In this document: piece after piece, positions 57,325-64,000 of the stretch
Layout of the letters: each line of letters opens with the position of its first letter
Position numbering within the stretch: the first letter of the stretch is position 1
Source of the DNA: Bacillus pseudomycoides
Lineage (GTDB): Bacteria > Bacillota > Bacilli > Bacillales > Bacillaceae_G
Length of the DNA: 64,000 bases
Direction: 5' to 3'
Assembly: GCF_002582035.1 (NCBI RefSeq)
Contig: NZ_NUQE01000018.1
Location: forward strand, 160,846-224,845
Program-made: the position numbers and the translations under genes
Notes under the pieces: model-generated
What the model was told of the DNA's origin: nothing
What the model saw: the letters and a program-made list of their open reading frames with translations, nothing else
The model's database searches: none

Positions 57325-58878
57325 TTATTTTGGTAACTTAGGATATAAAGTCAAAGAAAAATCGTCTTTATACTGATGCTTTTCTTTATTATAAACAGCT
57401 TTTTCAAGAACTGACTTGAGAAGGCTGTTTTTCTTTTTAGGATCATCTGTTTTGTTGTATAAATCTAATACTCGTTCAACTTGAGGGATAATGTTATCTT
57501 GTGCTTCTTCACGTTGCAATTCTGTATCAATACCCTTCTTTACAGTATCAATATCTTCTTGCAATTTTTCAGTTTTTGCAGCAAGTGATTGTGAACGTTC
57601 TAAGAATAGTTCATCTGTATAAATGCCACGTTCCAATAAATCAAATAGCTTTAGTTTTTGTTTTCCTGTTTCAGCTAACTCTTTTTCGAGATTACTTAAC
57701 ATTTGTCGATATACATTTATTTGTTTTATTTCCTTTGTTTCTTCTTGTGGCTGATTAGACTCAAAGTTTGCCTTGTACATTTCTAACCATTCAGCAAGAC
57801 CTTCTAAAATCCTTTTTTCAACTAACTCGTAGTTACTAGATTTATTTTTACAGCGTGTTTGATTATAGCATTTTAATGCTGGTTTTTGAGTAGTATATGG
57901 ACGATATACCATTGATGCGCCACATTTCTCACATTTAACAATACCAGCAAGTGCATTTTTCACACCATTTGTTAAGTGATAGGGAACATGATAACGACCA
58001 CTTAAAATAGCTTGTGCTTTTTCAAATACCTCTTCTGAAACGATTGCTTCGTGTTTACCTTCAGCAACAATCCATTCACTTTTATCCCTAATTTTCGTTT
58101 CTTTCGTTTTACCCGGTACTGTTGATTTAATTGTTTCTTGCTTTTTCCAAGTAACTTTACCACAATAAACAGGGTTTTTGATAATGCTAAGAACGGTCCA
58201 ATTTGCCCAATCTTTCCCTGTAGCCGTTTTATGACCTAATGCATTTATTTTATTCGCAATCATAGCAGAGCCGATTCTGATATCCGGATCGTCATGTGTA
58301 TACCATTCGAAAACTAATTTGATAACTTCTGATTGTACCGGATGTGGTTCAAGTGTGCGACCATCTTTTAGATCCTTAATTATATAACCATATGGCGCAT
58401 TTGTACCAATGTAATTCCCAGCTTCCACAGAGGCAATACGCCCGCGTTGCATACGGCGGGTAATAATTTTTAATTCTTTACGAGCCATAAATGCTTCAAA
58501 CTCTGAATATTCTTCGTCCCATTCATCATTTAAATCATATGTTTTTCTAGGCGTCACAATCTTTGTATTTGAGCGTTTAAAGGTTTCGAGTATAATGCCT
58601 TGCTCTTTCATTCCACCACGTCCTAGGCGATCCATATCCATACAAAGAACGGCATTATATTTTTTATCTTCAACTTCTTGAAGAAGTTTCAACATTTCCG
58701 GTCGATGAACGAGGCTCTCACCGGAAACAATTTCTTCATGTACAGCTATGATATTCAAGTTTTTTTCTTTAGCAACTTTCAAAAGTGCTGTTCTATGCTT
58801 GGCTAATGTTTCACCTTCACCGCGAGCTTCAGCTTCCATATCAGCACGTGATTTACGTAAGTAGATTGCTGTTTTCAT
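57325..58878 (-). CDS. Large serine recombinase (element integrase/excisionase)
   Basis: 517 residues. The resolvase domain has Arg8 and catalytic Ser10 in IYLRKSRAD and the helper region MDMDRLGRGG near residue 85. A recombinase domain follows (APYGYIIKD, then NKINALGHKTATGKDW), a zinc ribbon (CEKCG ... CYNQTRC) near 335-365 and a coiled coil near 400-460. This is the phage/SpoIVCA type that integrates and excises at short att sites. Position beside broken sigK makes it the probable sigK recombinase. AAGGAGG precedes ATG; a TATAAT lies at 58904-58909 on this strand. Confidence 0.95.
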   Translation of the reverse strand: MKTAIYLRKSRADMEAEARGEGETLAKHRTALLKVAKEKNLNIIAVHEEIVSGESLVHRPEMLKLLQEVEDKKYNAVLCMDMDRLGRGGMKEQGIILETFKRSNTKIVTPRKTYDLNDEWDEEYSEFEAFMARKELKIITRRMQRGRIASVEAGNYIGTNAPYGYIIKDLKDGRTLEPHPVQSEVIKLVFEWYTHDDPDIRIGSAMIANKINALGHKTATGKDWANWTVLSIIKNPVYCGKVTWKKQETIKSTVPGKTKETKIRDKSEWIVAEGKHEAIVSEEVFEKAQAILSGRYHVPYHLTNGVKNALAGIVKCEKCGASMVYRPYTTQKPALKCYNQTRCKNKSSNYELVEKRILEGLAEWLEMYKANFESNQPQEETKEIKQINVYRQMLSNLEKELAETGKQKLKLFDLLERGIYTDELFLERSQSLAAKTEKLQEDIDTVKKGIDTELQREEAQDNIIPQVERVLDLYNKTDDPKKKNSLLKSVLEKAVYNKEKHQYKDDFSLTLYPKLPK

Positions 58879-58949
58879 AGCAACTCCTCCTTAATTAGTA
58901 TCCATTATACGAAAAGGAAATAGGATAAAGAAGTAAATGTAATAAATAG

Positions 58950-58978
58950 CAAAAGAAAAGCCCTATAGAAAGGGCTAG
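58950..58978 (-). terminator. Terminator of the anchored-protein gene
   Basis: Read on the minus strand, AGCCCT ... AGGGCT with a 6-base loop is followed by TTTCTTTT, just past the stop of the gene at 58996. Confidence 0.75.
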
Positions 58979-58995
58979 GTAAAAAATATCGTTAA

Positions 58996-60120
58996 CTACT
59001 TTTTCATCAATGGTGCGACCCATACATCCTTAAATACCATATTATCGCCACTTCTTTGAAGGTTAGCTTTTACAACATTCATATTCTCTTTAATATATGG
59101 AGCCTCCCAGAAGATTGTTATATCTGTTAATTCTTTATTCTTAGCGAGTTGTGCGCCAATTTCATTATTATACATATCAATCAATTTTAATGTTGTTTCA
59201 TTAGAGTTTTTTGGTTTGTATTTCAAATAAATTAAAGCTACGTAATCTCCTTCTTCTGAACTACCTAAATTTTCATTAACCTCAATTTTATTAATCTCAG
59301 CATTAGTGATGTCCTTTTTAATTAAATTAGATATATCAGATTCCAAAGAGTACTTTTTCATCTGTTTTTCACTATCAGTAACTTTAGGCTCAGAATTTGA
59401 TGTGTTTTCTTTGGGAGTTTCTACTGTGTTTGCTTTTTCATGCTTTGGTGGTACTTGTTCTGATGATATATTTGATTTTTCATCTTTGTAATGTTCATTA
59501 ATATTAAACCTAATATTATATTTTTTTGATTTAGTGATATCACCATTAGAATTTAATTTATTAATTTTAAATTCCACCTGAATCCAATCTAGAGATTCTA
59601 CCTGTCTATCTACTGATGTAAAGAAAACCATACTTCCATTTGAAAGTTTATCAGTAGGTTTAAATTCAGACTGTTTAATAGTGTTACTACCAGGCGCAGG
59701 TGTTAATATATCCATTTGATTTGTTTCTACTTTTGTATCGTTTGTATTAAATTGAAAAGTAGAATTCGATGCATTTTCTATAGAAAATGCAATCCCAATC
59801 GCATTCACATCTTTTCCATTGTCGTCTTGCATTTTATTTGATAACGAAATTGGATTCAGAGTAACTTTAAAGTCATCAAAATTGTCATTAAAAGTAGCAT
59901 TATCATAGAAAATAAATCTTGATTCATTATTAATGGTATATAGTCTTGGATTACCAGTATCCATAGATTGTTCAATAGTTTCAACTGTTATATTTTTTTT
60001 AGAAGAACCAGCTTTAGATTCTTTGTTATCCATATTTTTTTGGATAAATATATTTACAGAAACAAGTAGAACAAAAGCTAGTATCGCTATTAAAACAACA
60101 CTTTTCTTTTTAAAATTCAT
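58996..60120 (-). CDS. Membrane-anchored extracellular protein of the prophage
   Basis: 374 residues with one N-terminal helix (VVLIAILAFVLLVSVNIFI) and no lipobox, so probably anchored and facing out. Two globular parts are separated by a Pro/Glu/Ser/Thr-rich linker (about 215-250): a beta-rich domain like the DUF4352/Ig-like accessory modules (NAIGIAFSIENASNSTF) and a C-terminal alpha/beta domain (GDYVALIYLKYKPKN ... LTDITIFWEAPYI). Its place between integrase and immunity genes suits a lysogenic-conversion or superinfection-exclusion gene. The family was not recognised. Confidence 0.8.
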   Translation of the reverse strand: MNFKKKSVVLIAILAFVLLVSVNIFIQKNMDNKESKAGSSKKNITVETIEQSMDTGNPRLYTINNESRFIFYDNATFNDNFDDFKVTLNPISLSNKMQDDNGKDVNAIGIAFSIENASNSTFQFNTNDTKVETNQMDILTPAPGSNTIKQSEFKPTDKLSNGSMVFFTSVDRQVESLDWIQVEFKINKLNSNGDITKSKKYNIRFNINEHYKDEKSNISSEQVPPKHEKANTVETPKENTSNSEPKVTDSEKQMKKYSLESDISNLIKKDITNAEINKIEVNENLGSSEEGDYVALIYLKYKPKNSNETTLKLIDMYNNEIGAQLAKNKELTDITIFWEAPYIKENMNVVKANLQRSGDNMVFKDVWVAPLMKK

Positions 60121-60135
60121 TATACAATGACTCCT

Positions 60136-60585
60136 TTAATGTTTTGAGCAAACATGTTCATAAGTCTTTAAACGAGCAAAACTCCTTGGAACCCCATGAA
60201 TTTCAGCAACTTCTTGAATAGAAAGATTTGTATTCTCATACTCAGAAATCATTTTATCAGTAAGTAGTAGCTCCACAGCAAATGTATTTGCTTCAATTTC
60301 GAGTCGATCTACAGAAAATAGTGTTTGATTACGCAAGAATGGAGTATTTGCCTTTGGATGCAATAGTGCATGTCCAAGTTCATGGGCACATACAAATCTT
60401 TGTGTAATTTCGTCAATTTGATTATTAATATGAATAAATTTAAATCGTTTATATGTGCTGTAGAAACCAAGAGTATTCCCTAGGTCTTCATACAACACAA
60501 TAATATCTTTTTGTTGGGCAATTTCGAATGGATTTGTTGACTCATATTTTTGTGCAATGTTTAATACGTATTCTTTAATGTCCAT
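60136..60585 (-). CDS. ImmA/IrrE family metallopeptidase
   Basis: 149 residues with HELGH at 68-72 (His68, Glu69, His72), the zinc-protease signature of ImmA, which in ICEBs1 cleaves the phage-like repressor ImmR to trigger induction. It sits 17 bp behind the XRE repressor gene on the same strand, the usual pairing. Repressor cleavage here is inferred from that pairing. Confidence 0.9.
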   Translation of the reverse strand: MDIKEYVLNIAQKYESTNPFEIAQQKDIIVLYEDLGNTLGFYSTYKRFKFIHINNQIDEITQRFVCAHELGHALLHPKANTPFLRNQTLFSVDRLEIEANTFAVELLLTDKMISEYENTNLSIQEVAEIHGVPRSFARLKTYEHVCSKH

Positions 60586-60602
60586 TTAGTTCATTCCATT
60601 CG

Positions 60603-61037
60603 TTATTTTTTATACTTGTTTGGAGTGAATTTTTGTTTTGCCAACTGTTTTGCCATACGCATAGAATTTTCAAGAGAAATGCGTATCATTTCTTTTGTGT
60701 GCTCATCTATAGGTTCACCATCAAACATAAGAGCATCTTCACTATTTTCTAAGTCCTCTAATGTTTTTTCTAAATCGCGTGCTATGTCACGTTCTTCTTT
60801 TCCAGATAAATTAGGTAGCTCATTAGAAAGTGATTCTTTTTTTACTGTTCTATCTAATAAATAGTCTGTTGATACTTCAAAATAATCAGCAATTTTTTTT
60901 AGTGTCTCATAATCAGGCTCGCGAGTTCCTTGTTCATAGTTAGCTAATTTTCCACGTGAAAATCCTAATCGATTAGCTAATTCATATTGACTTAGTTTTT
61001 TATCCTTCCTAAGCTCAGCAATCTTTTTTCCAAGCAT
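60603..61037 (-). CDS. CI/ImmR-like XRE repressor
   Basis: 144 residues. The HTH (KLSQYELANRLGFSRGKLANYEQG) is near residues 15-38; DYETLKKIADYFEVSTDYLL closes the DNA-binding domain; the remainder is helical and acidic. ATG 61037 has AAGGGAG upstream. Being divergent from the Cro-like gene, with five GAAAC-N5-GTTTC sites in and beyond the shared region, it is the probable lysogeny repressor. Confidence 0.9.
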   Translation of the reverse strand: MLGKKIAELRKDKKLSQYELANRLGFSRGKLANYEQGTREPDYETLKKIADYFEVSTDYLLDRTVKKESLSNELPNLSGKEERDIARDLEKTLEDLENSEDALMFDGEPIDEHTKEMIRISLENSMRMAKQLAKQKFTPNKYKK

Positions 61038-61087
61038 AAATTCTCCCTTCTTTCTGTATAAGGATAGAGTCATTAAAGTTAATTATA

Positions 61088-61194
61088 GAAACGTTTAGTT
61101 TCCATTTCCACAAAAGAAACAAAAAGTTTCTAAAAGATATTGACAGAAACAAACCGTTTCTATATATTTAAGTTAATAGGAAACAAAATGTTTC
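61088..61194. promoter_or_regulatory. Four operators GAAAC-N5-GTTTC in the immunity intergenic region
   Basis: Sites are at 61088-61102, 61116-61130, 61146-61160 and 61180-61194, each a 15-bp palindrome with half-site GAAAC. Centres are 28, 30 and 34 bp apart. Site 1 overlaps a minus-strand TATAAT (61082-61087) for the repressor; site 3 fills the spacer of the plus-strand promoter. Confidence 0.9.
61140..61168 (+). promoter_or_regulatory. Early (lytic) promoter
   Basis: TTGACA 61140-61145, 17 bp, TATATT 61163-61168. Operator 3 occupies 61146-61160, exactly between the hexamers. Confidence 0.88.
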
Positions 61195-61212
61195 CTTAAA
61201 GGTGGTGAAGAA

Positions 61213-61404
61213 GTGAACGAAAAAAGAAACAAATTGATTCTGTATAGAAATGGTAAATCAAGGATCGAAATTGCAAAACAATTAGATATAACTCCTCAAA
61301 TGTTGGGAGCTATTGAAAGAGGTGATAGAACACCATCTCTAGAGTTAGCTAAAAAAATAGCTGATTTATATAAAAATACAATAGATAATCTTTTTTTTAA
61401 CTAA
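61213..61404 (+). CDS. Cro-like XRE regulator
   Basis: 63 residues, a bare HTH domain (KSRIEIAKQLDITPQMLGAIERG near residues 15-37). GTG 61213 is preceded by AAAGGTGG. It is the first gene of the rightward early operon, opposite the repressor, as Cro is. A fifth operator follows its stop codon. Confidence 0.88.
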   Translation: MNEKRNKLILYRNGKSRIEIAKQLDITPQMLGAIERGDRTPSLELAKKIADLYKNTIDNLFFN

Positions 61405-61408
61405 AAAG

Positions 61409-61423
61409 GAAACAAATTGTTTC
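61409..61423. promoter_or_regulatory. Fifth GAAAC-N5-GTTTC operator
   Basis: GAAACAAATTGTTTC lies in the 37-bp gap after the Cro-like gene, 229 bp from operator 4. It could act as a roadblock or looping site. Confidence 0.8.
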
Positions 61424-61441
61424 TGAAAAGAAGGTGAAAAA

Positions 61442-61693
61442 ATGTCAGCACTTCAAATGGCTGTACCAGTCGATTTGCAGCATACATATGTAGAAACCAC
61501 TTCAAGAGGTGACAACATGAATAAACAAGAAGAGTATGCAGCAACTTATCAATTCGGAAATACAAAAGTAAATATTGTAGCTCCACCACCGAAAACAAAG
61601 AAAGAAATTGATGCAATTCTTCGTGAGTATCATATGGCTGGTTGGGCAATCATCAGAGAAATGCAAGAAAAGGAAACAGTTATTGAGGACTAA
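61442..61693 (+). CDS. Small early prophage protein
   Basis: 83 residues from ATG 61442 (AAGAAGGTG upstream). A second good start, ATG 61517 with AGAGGTGAC, would give a 58-residue product. The C-terminal part PPPKTKKEIDAILREYHMAGW is helical. I do not recognise it. Confidence 0.7.
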   Translation: MSALQMAVPVDLQHTYVETTSRGDNMNKQEEYAATYQFGNTKVNIVAPPPKTKKEIDAILREYHMAGWAIIREMQEKETVIED

Positions 61694-61784
61694 TTCCTCC
61701 TTTCTTACATAAAAAATAGACAAGTTATGTATTCTTTATATTTCATTATATTCCTTCGAGAATTGAATATGGAGGCGAACAAAT

Positions 61785-62372
61785 ATGGGAACAGCACGTA
61801 TTTATAGTAATTCAGCAGTCGGAAAGTTGTTAAAAAACGCAAGAGAGTGTTGTGAAAATGCACATTATAGAACAAAGAAAGGATTAGCTCAGTACCTTGG
61901 TATTACAAATGAACGTTTAACACGGATTGAAGCAGGTCTTTCTAAACCAGAATTTGAACTTGCGATGGATTGGTGCTATGCAACGGGAGCAAAGTTAAAT
62001 CAGCAAGCGATAAAACATATATATGGTGTTGGTTTACCTCCTACAGATCCGAGACTAACTCAAGATGTTAACTTACAGCTAATGAATTACATCAAACAGG
62101 CTGAAGAAGGTATTGCAGCAGCAAGAGAAATCATGAAATTACAAGTCACAACAAGGTCGTGGCAATTAGATGAAAAGAAGGAATATGAATACGCGATTCA
62201 TGCAAAAGAAATATTTGATACCATTCAAGCTACTCATTGTGTAATACAAGCTTTAGAACAAGTGCATTTTGGAATTATGGAGCAAATACAAAAAAATTGG
62301 TTGCAAAAAGCGATATCAGATAATGTTGTTATTCAAACTGTTGATAGTTTAATGGCTCTAACAGGGAGGTAA
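61785..62372 (+). CDS. HTH-domain prophage regulator
   Basis: 195 residues. An N-terminal XRE-like HTH (KKGLAQYLGITNERLTRIEAG near residues 32-52) is joined to a long helical C-terminal part (residues 95-195). It is reminiscent of helix-turn-helix proteins common in Bacillus prophage early regions. GGAGGCG precedes the ATG. The target is unknown. Confidence 0.8.
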   Translation: MGTARIYSNSAVGKLLKNARECCENAHYRTKKGLAQYLGITNERLTRIEAGLSKPEFELAMDWCYATGAKLNQQAIKHIYGVGLPPTDPRLTQDVNLQLMNYIKQAEEGIAAAREIMKLQVTTRSWQLDEKKEYEYAIHAKEIFDTIQATHCVIQALEQVHFGIMEQIQKNWLQKAISDNVVIQTVDSLMALTGR

Positions 62373-62376
62373 ACAA

Positions 62377-62598
62377 ATGACAGTAGATTATCAAAATCCC
62401 AGATTGGATGATTACGTGAGATTAATTCGTTATGAAGCGGAACTAGGTGGAGAAATAAAGTTAGCTATAGTGTTTGGAGATACAGAAAAAATTAAAGAGT
62501 TAAAGCTTAATAAGAAGTTAATAGCAATTCGAATCAGAATTATTGAAGCTTCGTTTAAATTGAAGCATAAAAAGGCAAAAGAAAAAGCTACCGCCTAG
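62377..62598 (+). CDS. Small basic prophage protein
   Basis: 73 residues, 4 bp after the previous gene, with GGGAGG as ribosome site. Helical with a Lys-rich tail (KLKHKKAKEKA). The function is not recognised. Confidence 0.75.
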   Translation: MTVDYQNPRLDDYVRLIRYEAELGGEIKLAIVFGDTEKIKELKLNKKLIAIRIRIIEASFKLKHKKAKEKATA

Positions 62599-62656
62599 AC
62601 AACAGTAGCTACAAATAAATATCACAAAGCAATTATACCATTTTATTAATCATTTG

Positions 62657-62755
62657 GACAAGCCATTGTGCTTGTCGTTGTGACCAGAAAGAATTGTTAC
62701 CCCATCCCCTTAAAATGATTTATCTTTCTGGTCGTAACGATGCGCACAGCATCAA
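62657..62755. ncRNA. Candidate structured RNA: three adjacent hairpins
   Basis: Hairpin 1: GACAAGC / GCTTGTC at 62657-62676. Hairpin 2 abuts it: 62677-62692 pairs with 62723-62738 (11 perfect pairs GACCAGAAAGA / TCTTTCTGGTC plus five more with G-U), loop of 30 bases with a C-rich core. Hairpin 3: GATGC / GCATC at about 62740-62753. It lies between two small genes and has no T-run, so it is not an ordinary terminator. Which strand is transcribed is unknown. Confidence 0.5.
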
Positions 62756-62781
62756 TTCTAAATAGAAAAGAGGTGTGAACT

Positions 62782-63066
62782 ATGTTAACGAAAGAGAAAC
62801 GTCTCCGTGATCTTGTTCTTACAAAAGATATGGAACGTGCAAATCAACTAACTGATAGCATGTTGCAATATCTGAACAATGCGCTTGAAGCTGAAACATC
62901 GGAAGGATATGAGCTTTGGTGTGAAAAGTTTGATCGTTGTGCTCATGAATTCTTATTACTTCGCAAGGCAAGAGAAGAGCATGATGTCTCTAAAAGCTAC
63001 CGTGTGGTGATTAAGGGGCTCCAAGCGAATGGAGTTAATGCTTCATTAGTTTCTAGGGGCAAATAA
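62782..63066 (+). CDS. Small prophage protein
   Basis: 94 residues, all-helical by composition (ERANQLTDSMLQYLNNALEAE, FLLLRKAREEH). AGAGGTG precedes the ATG. The function is not recognised. It follows the hairpin cluster by about 27 bp. Confidence 0.75.
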   Translation: MLTKEKRLRDLVLTKDMERANQLTDSMLQYLNNALEAETSEGYELWCEKFDRCAHEFLLLRKAREEHDVSKSYRVVIKGLQANGVNASLVSRGK

Positions 63067-63166
63067 AAAATCTATCACTTGGCAGAGTGATAGATAAAAT
63101 GTTTTCAAAAATTAAGTTAGGTTAATTATACCAAATTAAACGCTGTACAACAATGGAGGGTGTTGC

Positions 63167-63343
63167 ATGCTTTTAGACAAGAAAATACATAGAGTGTTGC
63201 TGAATCCTAGCATATTTCAGCAATCGACATCAAAGCAACATCTGATTCATTTAGTGCAGCAGTATCTTGCAAAGGGATATAAGAATTATCGCTTATTACG
63301 TATAGAAGATGGATTTGCGATATGTAAACGGGAGGATGAATAG
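63167..63343 (+). CDS. 58-residue prophage protein
   Basis: ATG 63167 after TGGAGGG. The product starts MLLDKKIHRVLLNPSIF and ends RIEDGFAICKREDE. It is 1 bp ahead of the replication gene and so likely translated with it. No family recognised. Confidence 0.72.
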   Translation: MLLDKKIHRVLLNPSIFQQSTSKQHLIHLVQQYLAKGYKNYRLLRIEDGFAICKREDE

Positions 63344-63344
63344 C

Positions 63345-64000
63345 ATGGCAGTTTATAGACAAGTACAAGTTTCATTTTGGCAGGATGCGAAAGTCATTGA
63401 GGAAATGACTCCAGAAGATAAGTTGTTTAATCTGTATCTTCTTACAAATCCACGTACTACACAAATTGGCGTATACCAAATTACGAAAAAGCAAATGGCT
63501 TTTGATTTAGGATACTCCATGGAAAGTATTAATTCACTCTTAGATCGTTTTGAAAAGCACCATAAATTAGTTAAGTATAATCCAGAAACACGAGAATTAG
63601 CGATTATCAACTGGGGAAAATACAACCTTAATAGAGGTGGTAAACCGATTGAAGATTGTATCCGTAAAGAATTAGATGGAATATCAGATGTTAGTCTGGT
63701 CGGTTTAGTTGCACAAAAAGTTAAAAATGATAAAATTCGTTCCATTTTCGAAGAATTTCTTGTTGCTAACGATACGTCCGACGATACGTCAACGACAGGT
63801 GGGCAAGAAGAAGAAAAAGAAGAAGAAAAAGAAAAAGAAAAACAACAAGAAGAACGCGCGGACGTTGTTGAAGTTAATCCAATTTCTTTTTACGAAAAAA
63901 ATTTCGGAATGATCACTCCTTTTATCGCAGATGGTATTTTAGCTTGGGAAGATGACCTGAATGCAGAACTTGTTATTAAAGCAATGAAAATAGCTTTAGA
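63345..64000 (+). CDS. DnaD-like phage replication protein, cut by window end
   Basis: The reading frame is open from ATG 63345 (GGGAGGATG upstream) to the window end, 218 codons. An N-terminal winged-helix part (MAVYRQVQVSFWQDAKVIEEM ... LGYSMESINSLLDRFEKH) matches phage DnaD/DnaB-type replisome organisers. A Glu/Lys-rich linker near residues 150-170 leads to the start of a DnaD/DnaB_2 domain (PISFYEKNFGMITPFIADGILAW). It probably loads the replicative helicase at the element's origin. Confidence 0.88.
   Translation, partial: MAVYRQVQVSFWQDAKVIEEMTPEDKLFNLYLLTNPRTTQIGVYQITKKQMAFDLGYSMESINSLLDRFEKHHKLVKYNPETRELAIINWGKYNLNRGGKPIEDCIRKELDGISDVSLVGLVAQKVKNDKIRSIFEEFLVANDTSDDTSTTGGQEEEKEEEKEKEKQQEERADVVEVNPISFYEKNFGMITPFIADGILAWEDDLNAELVIKAMKIAL

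Larger units (their letters stand above)
55619..64000. mobile_element. Left arm of a prophage/skin-like element inserted in sigK
   Basis: Begins where sigK reading is lost and runs past the window end. It contains a cargo cassette, large serine recombinase, membrane-anchored protein, ImmA, repressor, operators, Cro-like protein, small early genes and a DnaD-like protein, which is the order of a temperate Siphoviridae-type lysogeny and early region. The right end and the distal sigK half are not in the window. At least 8.4 kb long. Confidence 0.88.

Noticed and set aside
62677-62738. Reading the 16-bp stem as an intrinsic terminator
   Set aside because: The loop is 30 bases and no T-run follows on either strand.

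Overview
The window is low-GC chromosomal DNA from a Bacillus cereus-group bacterium. Three observations point there. The order rel-dtd-hisS-aspS-tcdA-rarA-cymR-iscS-mnmA-TPR-recD2-AI2E-alaS-ireB-ruvX-mltG-trmR-trhP1-trhP2-udk-greA-pbpI-yrrS-yrrT-mtnN-mccA-mccB is the Bacillus yrv/yrr/yrh block. Eight full or partial copies of a ~155-bp repeat with TTTAT-type ends match what I remember of bcr1, a B. cereus-group element. The gene content (adhE, phhA/phhB, RsfA-like regulator, RelP-like synthetase) also fits. I cannot assign a species.

Layout. 1-32.6 kb is conserved core: stringent response (rel), tRNA charging (hisS/aspS and alaS, the first and last behind T-box leaders), tRNA modification (tcdA, mnmA with iscS, and the trmR-trhP1-trhP2 wobble-uridine set), DNA repair (rarA, recD2, ruvX), cell wall (mltG, pbpI) and transcription fidelity (greA). 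31.2-38 kb is the methionine-to-cysteine route (yrrT, mtnN, mccA, mccB, yrhC) with a Rex-box-preceded adhE placed inside it. 38-55 kb is accessory: GNAT enzymes, an XRE-cupin regulator facing doxX, phenylalanine hydroxylation, a beta-propeller lipoprotein-like secreted protein, a decayed stretch with IS3, mutM and hydrolase remnants (45.2-46.5 kb), a foreign-looking hydrolase, a Fur-box doxX gene, a PhoP-box alkaline phosphatase, a small ppGpp synthetase and a Zur-box L33 gene.

At 55.2 kb sigK, the late mother-cell sigma factor, starts normally but is broken after its Asn-Glu-Ile codons at about 55,622. What follows to the window end is the left arm of a prophage/skin-like element. It carries a promoter-operator and three-gene cassette ending in a PIN-domain protein, a large serine recombinase, an anchored extracellular protein, ImmA, a CI-like repressor, five regularly built operators, a Cro-like protein, small early genes, a three-hairpin RNA region and a DnaD-like replication protein cut by the window edge. 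By analogy with the B. subtilis skin element, the recombinase should excise the element during sporulation to rebuild sigK; the distal sigK half lies outside the window.

The most unusual points are the sigK interruption with its PIN cassette, the operator array, the structured RNA at 62.66-62.76 kb, a pair of mutually exclusive hairpins ahead of greA, and a terminator-like hairpin that buries the pbpI ribosome binding site.
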